The notes beneath the pieces are model-generated. The model worked only from the letters and a program-made list of their open reading frames with translations. It was not told where the DNA came from and made no database searches. Source: Lactobacillales bacterium (GTDB lineage Bacteria; Bacillota_I; Bacilli_A; RF39; UBA660). Taken from it: DNA of 64,000 nucleotides. The stretch is from positions 19,835 through 83,834 of the forward strand of contig SVAG01000005.1 in NCBI GenBank assembly GCA_015059545.1. Direction: 5' to 3'. This document shows positions 22,961 through 30,740 of this stretch, in pieces. The position numbers and the translations under genes are program-made. Each line of letters starts with the position of its first letter. Position 1 is the first letter of the stretch.

Positions 22961-23542
22961 TTGATTCTGAGCCTTAATTATGTAAAAACCTTTATTTTTT
23001 TTAACAAGTTCTACTTTATATTTTGACTCTAAATCTTTTAAGACTGTTTTTGCTCCTTGATCTTTATTTATAACTATCCATAATTCTCCATTTTCTTTTA
23101 AGTATTTACTAGCATCAAATAATATTTCATAAAGAATTTTCTTCCCTACTCTAATAGGTGGATTAGAAATAATAAAATCATATTTTTTATTTATATTTTC
23201 GTAAATATTACTTTCAAATACATTAACATTAACTTTATTAAGTAAAGCATTTTTTTTAGCTAATTCTATACTTCTTAAATTAATATCAATCATATCTACT
23301 TTTATATTTTTGATTTTTGATATATATATTCCAATTGGACCATATCCACATCCAAAATCTAATATATCACCTTTTAAATTATCAATATCTAAATTTTCTA
23401 ACAATGATCTAGTTCCAAAATCTAATCCTTTTTTTGAAAACACACCATTATCTGTAAAAAACGAAAAAGGAGTATCATTAATCTGACACACTATTTTTTG
23501 TTCTTCACTTTTAATATCATCGTTTGTAAAATAATGTGACAT
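22949..23542 (-). CDS. RsmC/YbxB-type class I SAM-dependent methyltransferase
   Basis: 197 aa. The SAM-binding motif DFGCGYGPIG lies near residue 62 and the catalytic NPP motif in FIISNPPIRVGK near 130, typical of N2-guanine rRNA methyltransferases of the RsmC family. B. subtilis YbxB, the same length class, lies at exactly this place between rplL and rpoB, so orthology is well supported by synteny. The rRNA target (m2G1207-type in E. coli) is inferred. It follows rplL after a strong intercistronic hairpin that may reduce its expression. Confidence 0.88.
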   Translation of the reverse strand: MSHYFTNDDIKSEEQKIVCQINDTPFSFFTDNGVFSKKGLDFGTRSLLENLDIDNLKGDILDFGCGYGPIGIYISKIKNIKVDMIDINLRSIELAKKNALLNKVNVNVFESNIYENINKKYDFIISNPPIRVGKKILYEILFDASKYLKENGELWIVINKDQGAKTVLKDLESKYKVELVKKNKGFYIIKAQNQLTN

Positions 23543-23568
23543 AATACCTCCTTTAATAGATGGTTAAA

Positions 23569-23594
23569 GCCCATACTAATATTTTAGTACAGGC
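23569..23594 (-). promoter_or_regulatory. Intercistronic hairpin between rplL and rsmC-like gene
   Basis: Minus strand RNA forms an 11-bp stem, GCCTGTACTAA/TTAGTATGGGC with an AATA loop. It has no T-run, so it looks like a processing or mRNA 3'-end stabiliser that lets rplJL be expressed above the methyltransferase. Confidence 0.55.
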
Positions 23595-23612
23595 TACAAC
23601 CTAATATTTTAA

Positions 23613-23981
23613 TTATTGTAATTCGATAGTAGCTCCAGCTTCTTCGAATTGAGCTTTAATTTGGTTAGCTTCGTCAGCAGCAACTTTTTCTTTAACAACT
23701 CCACCGTTGTCAGCTATATCTTTAGCTTCTTTTAATCCTAAACCAGTTACTTCTCTAACTAATTTGATAACAGCGATTTTGTTAGCACCAGCACTTGCTA
23801 ATACAACATTAACACTGCTTGGTCCTTCTTCTACAGCTGCTCCTGCAGGTGCTGCAGCAACTGCTACTGCACTTGGATCTACTCCAAATTCTTCTTTCAT
23901 TAAGTCTACTACTTCTTTAATTTCTAATAGAGTCATTTCTTTTAATGAATCTATAATTTCTTTTGCGCTTATTTTTGCCAT
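23613..23981 (-). CDS. rplL: Ribosomal protein L7/L12
   Basis: 122 aa, full length. It forms the flexible stalk dimers that recruit translational GTPases. The N-terminal dimerisation helix, an Ala/Gly/Val-rich hinge (about 38-50) and the globular domain with KIAVIKLVREVTGLGLKEAK are visible. Gap to rplJ is 21 nt. Confidence 0.99.
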   Translation of the reverse strand: MAKISAKEIIDSLKEMTLLEIKEVVDLMKEEFGVDPSAVAVAAAPAGAAVEEGPSSVNVVLASAGANKIAVIKLVREVTGLGLKEAKDIADNGGVVKEKVAADEANQIKAQFEEAGATIELQ

Positions 23982-24002
23982 TTCAATTCCTCCTTCTTTC
24001 TA

Positions 24003-24494
24003 TTAACCTTCTAAATTTTTACTATGTAAATCTAAGCAAATTGCAAAATCTTTTGGTATTGCAAGAAGTCCACTTGCAAACATTGTAAGTAATCCTTCTC
24101 TTGATGGGATTGAAGCAAGTTCTTTTAACATATTAATATCTGCTACTTCACCATCTACGATTCCTACTTTTAATTCTAATGCTTTATGTTCTTTAGCAAA
24201 ATCACTAAGAACTTTGATTGGTGCTACTGCATCTTTACCAAATGCGATAGCTTTTGGACCATTTAAATTATCTCCTAAATCGATTTTTAAATTGTCTAGT
24301 GCTCTTTTAGCTAAAGTATTTTTGTATACTTTATAGTCAGAGTCTGTTTCTTTTAATTTTCTTCTTAATTCATTTGTTTCAGTAACTGTAAGTCCTCTGT
24401 ATTCAAACCAAACTATTGAAGATGAATCTTTAATTTTAGATTCGATTTCAGAAACAACATTAGCTTTTGCTTCTATTATTTTTTGATTAGCCAC
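24003..24494 (-). CDS. rplJ: Ribosomal protein L10
   Basis: 163 aa from a GTG at 24494; GGAGGT lies 7 nt before it and the resulting start MANQKIIEAKA matches the family, so the ATG 30 nt upstream is rejected (it overlaps the binding site). L10 is the base of the L7/L12 stalk. WFEYRGLTV and YKVYKNTLAKRAL are family signatures. It is preceded by an L10 leader and has its own promoter inside rplA. Confidence 0.97.
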   Translation of the reverse strand: MANQKIIEAKANVVSEIESKIKDSSSIVWFEYRGLTVTETNELRRKLKETDSDYKVYKNTLAKRALDNLKIDLGDNLNGPKAIAFGKDAVAPIKVLSDFAKEHKALELKVGIVDGEVADINMLKELASIPSREGLLTMFASGLLAIPKDFAICLDLHSKNLEG

Positions 24495-24530
24495 ATCTGC
24501 ACCTCCATTCATATAAAGTACCATATAAAA

Positions 24531-24620
24531 GCCTTACGTAGAGTAAGGCCAAGAATCTATAAAAGTTCCTCGGTAGGATAATTAAGATTTCTCCCCTACT
24601 GTCTACGGTACAAATATCCA
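24531..24620 (-). promoter_or_regulatory. L10 ribosomal leader (autoregulatory)
   Basis: The minus strand shows the familiar L10 leader pattern: a CCGTAGACAGTAGGGG block, then ATCCTACCGAGG, then a strong hairpin GCCTTA/TAAGGC (24531-24548) followed by TTTTAT. CAGTAGG can pair with CCTAC. In other Firmicutes L10(L12)4 binds this kink-turn structure and represses rplJL, probably through the terminal hairpin. Recognition is by sequence pattern. Confidence 0.85.
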
Positions 24621-24641
24621 ATTTTTCATGTGAACGAATTA

Positions 24642-24670
24642 ATTATATCACAAATATAATTAAAAGTCAA
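24642..24670 (-). promoter_or_regulatory. Promoter of rplJ-rplL
   Basis: Minus strand TTGACT (24665-24670), 17 bp, TATAAT (24642-24647). The -35 is made of the last codons of rplA. Confidence 0.85.
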
Positions 24671-25355
24671 AGCTATTTGTATCAATTTTTACACCAGGTC
24701 CCATAGTAGATGAAACTGATATATTTAAAATATATTTTCCTTTAACTACTGCTGGTTTTGATTTGTGTATTAATGATACGAAAGCATCTAAATTTTCAAT
24801 TAATTTTGAATCATCAAATGAAACTTTTCCAATTATAACATGTACGTTACCATAACTATCTGTACGATATTCTACACGTCCTTTTTTAACATCTTCAACT
24901 GCTTTTTTAGTATCCATTGTAACTGTTCCAGTTTTTGGATTTGGCATTAAACCTTTAGGTCCTAAAAGTTTACCAATTTTACCTAATGCAGGCATCATAT
25001 CTGGAGTAGCTATCATAGTATCGAATTCGAACCATCCTTCTTTTTCGATTTTTTCTATGTAATCCATATCTCCTACATAATCAGCTCCTGCAGCTTCTGC
25101 AGCTTTAGCAGCTTCACCTTTAGCTAAAACTAAAACTCTTTTAGTTTTACCTGTACCATTTGGTAAAACGATTGCTCCTCTTAATTGTTGATCTGCTTTT
25201 TTAGTATCAAGATTAAGTCTCATAGCAAGTTCTACTGAAGAGTCAAAATTTGTTACTGATGTTTCTTTAACTAATTTAATTGCTTCTTCTTTAGTATATA
25301 ATTTACTTTTTTCTACTTTTTTAGAAGCTTCTAAATATTTTTTGCTTTTTTTCAT
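24660..25355 (-). CDS. rplA: Ribosomal protein L1
   Basis: 231 aa from the ATG at 25355, which has AAGGAGG at good distance; the upstream in-frame ATG would add 15 residues foreign to the family. L1 forms the mobile stalk near the E site and can repress its own operon. [15 protein letters not shown] (about residue 135) and GKVSFD are family marks. It follows rplK by about 67 nt. Confidence 0.97.
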   Translation of the reverse strand: MKKSKKYLEASKKVEKSKLYTKEEAIKLVKETSVTNFDSSVELAMRLNLDTKKADQQLRGAIVLPNGTGKTKRVLVLAKGEAAKAAEAAGADYVGDMDYIEKIEKEGWFEFDTMIATPDMMPALGKIGKLLGPKGLMPNPKTGTVTMDTKKAVEDVKKGRVEYRTDSYGNVHVIIGKVSFDDSKLIENLDAFVSLIHKSKPAVVKGKYILNISVSSTMGPGVKIDTNSFDF

Positions 25356-25422
25356 TTTTTTAACCTCCTTATGTGGTATAGCGGATTTATCCTTCCACAT
25401 AGGTATAACCTATATGTATTTT

Positions 25423-25848
25423 TTAGTCTTCTACTTCAATACCCATATTTTTAGCAGTACCAGCTACAATTTTCATTGCATCTTCTACTGTATATGCGTT
25501 TAAATCAGGCAATTTAATTTCTGCTATTTGTTTTAATTGTTCTTGAGTTAATTTACCAACTGTTTCATTAGCTCCTTTAGTTGATCCTTTTTTAATTCCT
25601 GTTATTTTCTTAATTAAGAAAGCTGTTGGTGGAGTTTTGATTACGAAATCAAATGATCTATCTTCATAAACTGTGATTTCTACTGGTAATACATCTCCCA
25701 TTTTATCTCTTGTTGCATCATTATATTTTGTACAAAATTCTTGTAAGTTAACACCTGCAGGTCCTAAAACTGTTCCAACTGGTGGTGCTGGTGTTGCTTT
25801 TCCAGCTTCTATTTGAATTTTGATTACTTTTGTAATTTCTTTTGCCAC
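25423..25848 (-). CDS. rplK: Ribosomal protein L11
   Basis: 141 aa from a GTG at 25848, placed 6 nt after AGGAGGTG; the upstream ATG lies in the binding site region and adds three odd residues. L11 binds the GTPase centre of 23S r[17 protein letters not shown] and the C-terminal GTAKNMGI are characteristic. secE and nusG, its usual upstream neighbours, are absent; an unknown 420-aa gene lies there. Confidence 0.97.
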   Translation of the reverse strand: MAKEITKVIKIQIEAGKATPAPPVGTVLGPAGVNLQEFCTKYNDATRDKMGDVLPVEITVYEDRSFDFVIKTPPTAFLIKKITGIKKGSTKGANETVGKLTQEQLKQIAEIKLPDLNAYTVEDAMKIVAGTAKNMGIEVED

Positions 25849-25869
25849 GAAAAACACCTCCTATTATTT

Positions 25870-25945
25870 TTTTCGCGAGTGGTTCTAATGCCTTAAGATC
25901 ACTCTTAAGTGGTTTATTATCCGCGCTCCCACTTATAAAATCTAT
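25870..25945 (-). promoter_or_regulatory. Structured leader of rplK-rplA, candidate L1 binding site
   Basis: The leader RNA contains AAGTGGGAGCGCGG (25921-25934 region) and two possible partners, CCACTT (25907-25912) and CCACTCGCG (25874-25882), which are mutually exclusive. A CTTAAG/CTTAAG stem (25892-25909) lies between. GUGGGAG resembles the L1 target of 23S rRNA, so autoregulation by L1 is plausible but inferred. Confidence 0.5.
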
Positions 25946-25968
25946 ATAAAAATATATAGCCACAAATA

Positions 25969-25997
25969 ATTCTAACACAATTTATTTAATTTGTAAA
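25969..25997 (-). promoter_or_regulatory. Promoter of rplK-rplA
   Basis: Minus strand TTTACA (25992-25997), 17 bp, TAGAAT (25969-25974) preceded by TGT (extended -10). Confidence 0.7.
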
Positions 25998-26016
25998 CAT
26001 TTTTTTCTTTTTTTAA

Positions 26017-27279
26017 TTACATTTTATTTGGTGATTTTGTTTCTTCATTTTCAATGTCATTATTTGTACTACAAAATTTATCTCTACTTTCATACATTTT
26101 TTCTGTAACTTCGTTTAGATTTTTTTTATTTTCATAATTAATCATATTAATTAGTTTTTGTAAAACCATTTTAGTTGAATTAGTTTCACTTAATATAATC
26201 ATATCAATCTTTTTAGACTTAATATCATCTTCTGGAATATCATAAGCAATTCTAATTTCATGTAATACATCTTGATAAACTTTATTAACTAAATCAAATT
26301 CACATTCATATTCATCAATATTTTTATATCTTTTTTCTTCATACAATTCATTTTCTATTTTATTATTATTTATTGCGCTTATATTAATTTTTAATTTACT
26401 AACTTCATCTTCTAAAAGTTTACTTAAACGTTCATTTACATTTGTATCTACAATTACTTCTAATAATTCACGTTGATCTTGAAATTCCTCTGGTAATGTT
26501 TTAAAAATTAAATCCACTACTGAAGAAGAACATACTTTTAAGTCTTCAAGTGCAATCTTTTTATTCTTTAATATTGAATCATTTAATAATTTTTCCATTA
26601 CTAATATAGCTTGTGTAGTTAATTTTCTTTCAAATTTTGATATTGCTGTTGTTTTACCTCTTACTTCTTGTTTATCCATTTCATTTTCTATTTCATTTAT
26701 AGTTCCTTTTTGATTAGCTATAAACATCTTTTCTAATGAAGAATACATATCTTGTTTTAATATACCATAATATCTAACAGACAATTCATGTAGTTCTCCT
26801 TTTTCATCAACTGATAACCTAGAAAACAACATCACTTTTTCAATAAATTGTTTAAAAATTCTATCTATTCCTATATCATCATTATTATCTTTCATTATAA
26901 AATTAAATACATTTTCTACACTATTTTCCTTTAATGTTATTTTTTTTATGATGTTATCTAAATAAATTGTTTTATTACGTTTATCTATAGTACCTTTAAA
27001 TATTAAATCAACTGTTTTTAAATTTTTACTATAAAAATTTAATTCTTCTGTTTTAATTCCAGAAAAAATTCCATCTATTTTAACTTTTACAGGTTCTGAA
27101 AAATATTGTAAAACTAAAGCATTTAATCTTTCTACATCTGTATTTTTAAATTGACTTACTATATTTCTAACAAGTAACTTTTCAAATAAATTTATTTGCT
27201 TTTCTATTACTAATTTAGTTGATACTACATTATCCTCTATTTTTCTACTACAAATTTGCGATATATTTGTTTGATCCAT
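26017..27279 (-). CDS. Unknown 420-aa soluble protein
   Basis: I do not recognise this protein. It is Asn/Lys/Glu-rich, has no membrane segment or signal peptide, and is predicted mainly helical, especially from residue 110 to the end. The N-terminal third contains short alternating strands (VKIDGIFSGI). Cysteines are few (residues 10, about 251 and about 405). The ATG follows GGTGAT and an extended -10 TGTTATAAT (hexamer 27306-27311). No clear terminator follows; it runs toward the rplK promoter. It occupies the place of secE-nusG in other Firmicutes, but nothing in the sequence suggests either function. Confidence 0.6.
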   Translation of the reverse strand: MDQTNISQICSRKIEDNVVSTKLVIEKQINLFEKLLVRNIVSQFKNTDVERLNALVLQYFSEPVKVKIDGIFSGIKTEELNFYSKNLKTVDLIFKGTIDKRNKTIYLDNIIKKITLKENSVENVFNFIMKDNNDDIGIDRIFKQFIEKVMLFSRLSVDEKGELHELSVRYYGILKQDMYSSLEKMFIANQKGTINEIENEMDKQEVRGKTTAISKFERKLTTQAILVMEKLLNDSILKNKKIALEDLKVCSSSVVDLIFKTLPEEFQDQRELLEVIVDTNVNERLSKLLEDEVSKLKINISAINNNKIENELYEEKRYKNIDEYECEFDLVNKVYQDVLHEIRIAYDIPEDDIKSKKIDMIILSETNSTKMVLQKLINMINYENKKNLNEVTEKMYESRDKFCSTNNDIENEETKSPNKM

Positions 27280-27342
27280 ATTATCACCATTTTCTATTCT
27301 ATTTAATTATAACACATTTTATTCATTACAATACACAAAATT

Positions 27343-27373
27343 AAAAAAATCTAGCATTATTTTATCTAGATTT
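27343..27373 (-). terminator. Terminator of the rimM-trmD cluster
   Basis: Minus strand stem AAATCTAG/CTAGATTT with an 11-nt loop and T7, starting at the stop of the 151-aa gene. Confidence 0.75.
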
Positions 27374-27817
27374 TCCTATTGTTTCTTCCATTTCATAAAC
27401 TTCTTCTTGTTTATATATCAATTTCATTTTTATTTCATGTTCTAATATATCTATTTTCTTTAAAAGTAGATTAATATATTTTTGATCTAAATACTTTCTA
27501 TACTTATATTCTACAATTGATTTATAACGTGCTAAATCATCAAGTGCTAATTTTAAATTACCCACATTACCATCTTCTTCATTGTTATCCATCAATGATA
27601 TTATGTATTGAAGATAAAAATCTAATTTTCTTTTAACTTTCTTTTTAAGAAGTTTTTCTATAAAAGATGGTTTTAATATAACCAAAGAATTTACTTTTAC
27701 ACCTTCATATTTAACATTATTTCTTGGTCTTACTTTATATCCATTAAATTTTGTATAATCAATATAAATTTTTTCTCCATTATTTTGTTCTCTTACAATT
27801 GTATAAGTTTTTTCCAT
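27362..27817 (-). CDS. Unknown protein downstream of trmD
   Basis: 151 aa from the second ATG (27817), which is 9 nt after AAGG; the first ATG, 9 nt upstream, touches that site and overlaps the trmD stop. The first 60 residues look like a small beta domain (TYTIVREQNNGEKIYIDY), followed by a basic linker and a long helical region (75-145) ending in charged residues. No membrane segment. It is translationally tied to trmD (1-nt gap), which suggests an RNA-related role, but no family is recognised. Confidence 0.6.
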   Translation of the reverse strand: MEKTYTIVREQNNGEKIYIDYTKFNGYKVRPRNNVKYEGVKVNSLVILKPSFIEKLLKKKVKRKLDFYLQYIISLMDNNEEDGNVGNLKLALDDLARYKSIVEYKYRKYLDQKYINLLLKKIDILEHEIKMKLIYKQEEVYEMEETIGKSR

Positions 27818-27818
27818 A

Positions 27819-28490
27819 TTAATCATCCTTCTTTAATAAATCTGGTCTTCTTAAACTAGTTCTCTTTATACTTTCTTCCATTCTCCATTTATTTATATTT
27901 TCATGATGTCCTGAAAGTAATACTTCTGGAACTTTTAATCCCTTATATTCTTGAGGTTTAGTATAGGTTGGATAATCTAATAAATTATTATTAAATGATT
28001 CATTTTCATATGATTCTTTTTCAATAACTCCATCTATAAGTCTTGTTATACTATCAGTTATTGCCATAGCAGGTATTTCTCCACCTGTTAAAATAAAATC
28101 GCCTATACTTATTTCTAAATCAACAAATTCTCTTATTCTTTCATCATAACCTTCATAATGACCACATACTAGAATTATATGTTTTAATTCTTTTAAATTA
28201 TATGCTACTTTTTGATCATATTTTATTCCTTGTGGACACATAAGAATTACTTTTGAATCTTCTGTTCTAAAGTTTTCTATTGCATCTACTACCGGTTGGC
28301 ACATAAGAACCATACCTCTTCCTCCACCATATGGATAATCATCAACTTTTTTATGTGGATCTAATGTATAATTTCTTATATTATGAATATTTATTTCTAC
28401 TAACCCTTTTTCCCTAGCTCTTTTAATAATTGATTCATTTAAAAATCCATCAAACATATTAGGAAAAAGAGTTAAAATATCAATCTTCAT
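27819..28490 (-). CDS. trmD: tRNA (guanine-37-N1)-methyltransferase TrmD
   Basis: 223 aa. It methylates G37 next to the anticodon to prevent frameshifting. The SPOUT trefoil knot is represented by PYGGGRGMVLMCQP (about 54), LVCGHYEGYDER (about 110) and ISIGDFILTGGEIPAM (about 133). It overlaps rimM by 11 nt. The usual ribosomal partners rpsP and rplS are absent from this cluster. Confidence 0.97.
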   Translation of the reverse strand: MKIDILTLFPNMFDGFLNESIIKRAREKGLVEINIHNIRNYTLDPHKKVDDYPYGGGRGMVLMCQPVVDAIENFRTEDSKVILMCPQGIKYDQKVAYNLKELKHIILVCGHYEGYDERIREFVDLEISIGDFILTGGEIPAMAITDSITRLIDGVIEKESYENESFNNNLLDYPTYTKPQEYKGLKVPEVLLSGHHENINKWRMEESIKRTSLRRPDLLKKDD

Positions 28491-28971
28491 TTATTAATCC
28501 CTCTATTTCTTTTATATATATTTTTTTATTTTCTAAATCAATTTCTTCTACAAATTCATTTATATATGGAATTAAAGATCTTATATTATTTTTTTCTACT
28601 ACTAATATATCATGTGCTTTACTTTTTAATATTTCAGTTACAACTCCTATTTCTTTATCAATAGAATATGCATTTAAACCAATTATATCTTCATCTAATA
28701 TTCCATCTATTTTTAAATCTTCTCTATTTATATAAACATTTAATCCTTTGTATTCTATTACATCATTAATATCATTTATATCTTCAAAAGTTACCATATC
28801 ATACATTTTATGAACTCGGTATGTATTTATAGTCATTTCTTTTTCTTTATCTATATAAATTTTAAATCCTTTTTTAAATACTTCTTTTTTATATTTAAAT
28901 TCAGAGATGATTCTTACTTCACCTTTTATACCATGTGTATTTACAATTTCACCAACATATATAAAATCCAT
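28480..28971 (-). CDS. rimM: 16S rRNA processing protein RimM
   Basis: 163 aa. It assists maturation of the 30S head through S19. The family pattern IYVGEIVNTHGIKGEVRI is at the N-terminus and the PRC-barrel half has EIGVVTEILKSKAHDILVV and IPYINEFV. It lies directly before trmD, as in nearly all bacteria. Confidence 0.95.
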   Translation of the reverse strand: MDFIYVGEIVNTHGIKGEVRIISEFKYKKEVFKKGFKIYIDKEKEMTINTYRVHKMYDMVTFEDINDINDVIEYKGLNVYINREDLKIDGILDEDIIGLNAYSIDKEIGVVTEILKSKAHDILVVEKNNIRSLIPYINEFVEEIDLENKKIYIKEIEGLINED

Positions 28972-28978
28972 AAATCAC

Positions 28979-29707
28979 CTACTTATCTAATTCATATAGT
29001 ATTATACTAGTTGCAACCCCTACATTTAAACTTTCACAATTAGGATTCATATCAATATAAACAAATTCATCACACAACTCTTCTGTTTCTTCTTTGATAC
29101 CGCTTCCTTCATTGCCCATTATTATAGCAAATTTTTCATTTTTTGCAAGTGTTTTTAAACTATTTCCATGAGTTACTTTTGTACCTATTATTTTATAACC
29201 ATTTTCTTTTAAAGAAGGTAAAATTTCTAACAAATCTTTTTTTATAATATTTAAATGAAACATCAATCCTTGACTAGCTCTTACAACTTTACTATTGTAT
29301 AAATCTACTGTATCATTACTCAAAATAATTGTGTCTATATTAAATGCCACAGCACTTCTAATAATTGTTCCTAAATTACCTGGATCTTGTATTCCATCTA
29401 GTATAAGTATTCTATCATTTAAATTTTCTTTTTCTTGTATTTTATTACAAACAGCCATTATATTTTGTGGTGTTTCTAATTCACTTATATAATTTAATAC
29501 ATCATTAGTTACATATATGGTAGGAACATCTAAAGGAAATATTGTATTTTGTTCTAAAATAAGTTCTTTTATTACACCTTTTTTATACGCTTCTAATACT
29601 AAATGTTCTCCTTCTATTAAAAATAAATTTTCTCTATCACGATATTTTTTCTGATTTAATTTTTTTATATCTTTTATTTTATTATTTTTTATATTTGTAT
29701 ATAACAT
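28979..29707 (-). CDS. TrmH/SpoU-family RNA 2'-O-methyltransferase
   Basis: 242 aa. Three SpoU motifs are intact: DGIQDPGNLGTIIRSA (about 100), IIMGNEGSGI (about 192) and SLNVGVATSIILYEL at the C-terminus. The N-terminal 90 residues form the substrate-binding domain (QKKYRDRENLFLIEGEHLV), as in the TsnR/RlmB branch. It is the first gene of a four-gene RNA modification unit with rimM, trmD and the 151-aa protein. The exact rRNA target cannot be read from sequence. Confidence 0.92.
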   Translation of the reverse strand: MLYTNIKNNKIKDIKKLNQKKYRDRENLFLIEGEHLVLEAYKKGVIKELILEQNTIFPLDVPTIYVTNDVLNYISELETPQNIMAVCNKIQEKENLNDRILILDGIQDPGNLGTIIRSAVAFNIDTIILSNDTVDLYNSKVVRASQGLMFHLNIIKKDLLEILPSLKENGYKIIGTKVTHGNSLKTLAKNEKFAIIMGNEGSGIKEETEELCDEFVYIDMNPNCESLNVGVATSIILYELDK

Positions 29708-29751
29708 AATATCACCATATTCATTTTATCATTTTTGCTTATTTTAGTCTA

Positions 29752-29779
29752 TAAAAAAAAATACTGATTATTCAGTATT
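29752..29779 (-). terminator. Terminator of the pilin-like gene
   Basis: Minus strand AATACTGA/TCAGTATT with a 4-nt loop followed by T9, starting at the stop codon. Confidence 0.85.
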
Positions 29780-30654
29780 TATTTTAATTTAACATATGTT
29801 TTACTAATTTTTATTACAGGTCTTATTTGATGACTATTTGTTATTTGATCTTCAATTAATTCTGATGTTGCATTAACATAATATGCAGATGTTGTACCAT
29901 TTGTTGTACTTGTCCAATAATTTCCACTTACCCATGTTTTATCTGCATCTGAATTATTTTGTAATGTATTTATAATATTAGTAAATTCATCATTTGTTAT
30001 CAATCTTTTTTCTGTTACATTATTCCATCCTAATAAGCTTAAATTTTCATTTATAGTTGTTGGTCCATTTATATTTGTTGTACATTCACTACACCAAGCT
30101 ACATTATCAGTAGATAATGGTTCAACTGATATAGCTTTTACATATTTTGTATTATCTTTACTATCTTCAATAACATAAAAATTCATAGAATCAGAATCAT
30201 TAAGTTGTACTGTAATTTCATCACCTATTTCATATACATAATAAGTTTGATCTATAACTTCATATTCTAATTTTTTTCCATTCTTTGTTATGACAATTTC
30301 TAAATTATCAAAAGCTTTTTTTGTTTTAACACTTTTTAAATCCTTATCAATATATCCACCATCTTGTAATACACTCAAATTTAATATAAGTTTATTATAA
30401 CTTGTAGGACAATTATTAATATTTTCATATTCACAAGTACTACCAGTTGTAGAACTATCATTTGGTAGTAATAACATATGATCTGAACCCCATACATGAG
30501 CTGCAGATTCTATATTATTTATTTGATTTTGATATAAACTATTTTTATAAGATTTAATAGCCCCTGACACTGTTGTAATTGCTACTAAAGCAACCAATCC
30601 TAAAATTACTATTACAGCTAAAAGTTCAATTAAAGTAAATCCTTTTTTATTCAT
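29779..30654 (-). CDS. Type IV pilin-like (prepilin) protein with C-terminal surface module
   Basis: 291 aa from the ATG at 30654, which has AGGTGAT 3 nt before it; the upstream start adds 15 hydrophobic residues. The N-terminus MNKKGFTLIELLAVIVILG is a textbook class III prepilin signal, cut after Gly5 with Phe as first mature residue and Glu at +5. A cysteine pair lies near residues 86 and 93. After residue 150 comes the same Trp/Ser-Val module found in the 430-aa surface protein, ending IRPVIKIS. No prepilin peptidase, PilB-type ATPase or other pilin is in the window, so it is an orphan here. Confidence 0.85.
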   Translation of the reverse strand: MNKKGFTLIELLAVIVILGLVALVAITTVSGAIKSYKNSLYQNQINNIESAAHVWGSDHMLLLPNDSSTTGSTCEYENINNCPTSYNKLILNLSVLQDGGYIDKDLKSVKTKKAFDNLEIVITKNGKKLEYEVIDQTYYVYEIGDEITVQLNDSDSMNFYVIEDSKDNTKYVKAISVEPLSTDNVAWCSECTTNINGPTTINENLSLLGWNNVTEKRLITNDEFTNIINTLQNNSDADKTWVSGNYWTSTTNGTTSAYYVNATSELIEDQITNSHQIRPVIKISKTYVKLK

Positions 30655-30719
30655 ACTATCACCTATTACTATAATAACAAAATATATTTTTTTTATCAAT
30701 TTTTTTTAATAAAAATATT

Positions 30720-30740
30720 AAAAAAGTGTCAACTGACACT
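30720..30740 (-). terminator. Terminator of the ruvAB-M16 operon
   Basis: Minus strand perfect hairpin AGTGTCA/TGACACT followed by T6, overlapping the stop of the last M16 gene. Confidence 0.85.

Noticed and set aside
22802..23026. Plus-strand frame across the rpoB promoter
   Set aside because: It covers the rpoB leader, promoter and start codons in antisense, with no binding site.
24494..24524. ATG-started N-terminal extension of L10
   Set aside because: It overlaps the GGAGGT site; the GTG start restores the normal MANQK start of the family.
25748..25978. Minus-strand 76-aa frame over the rplK leader
   Set aside because: It overlaps the structured leader and the start of rplK, and has no binding site.
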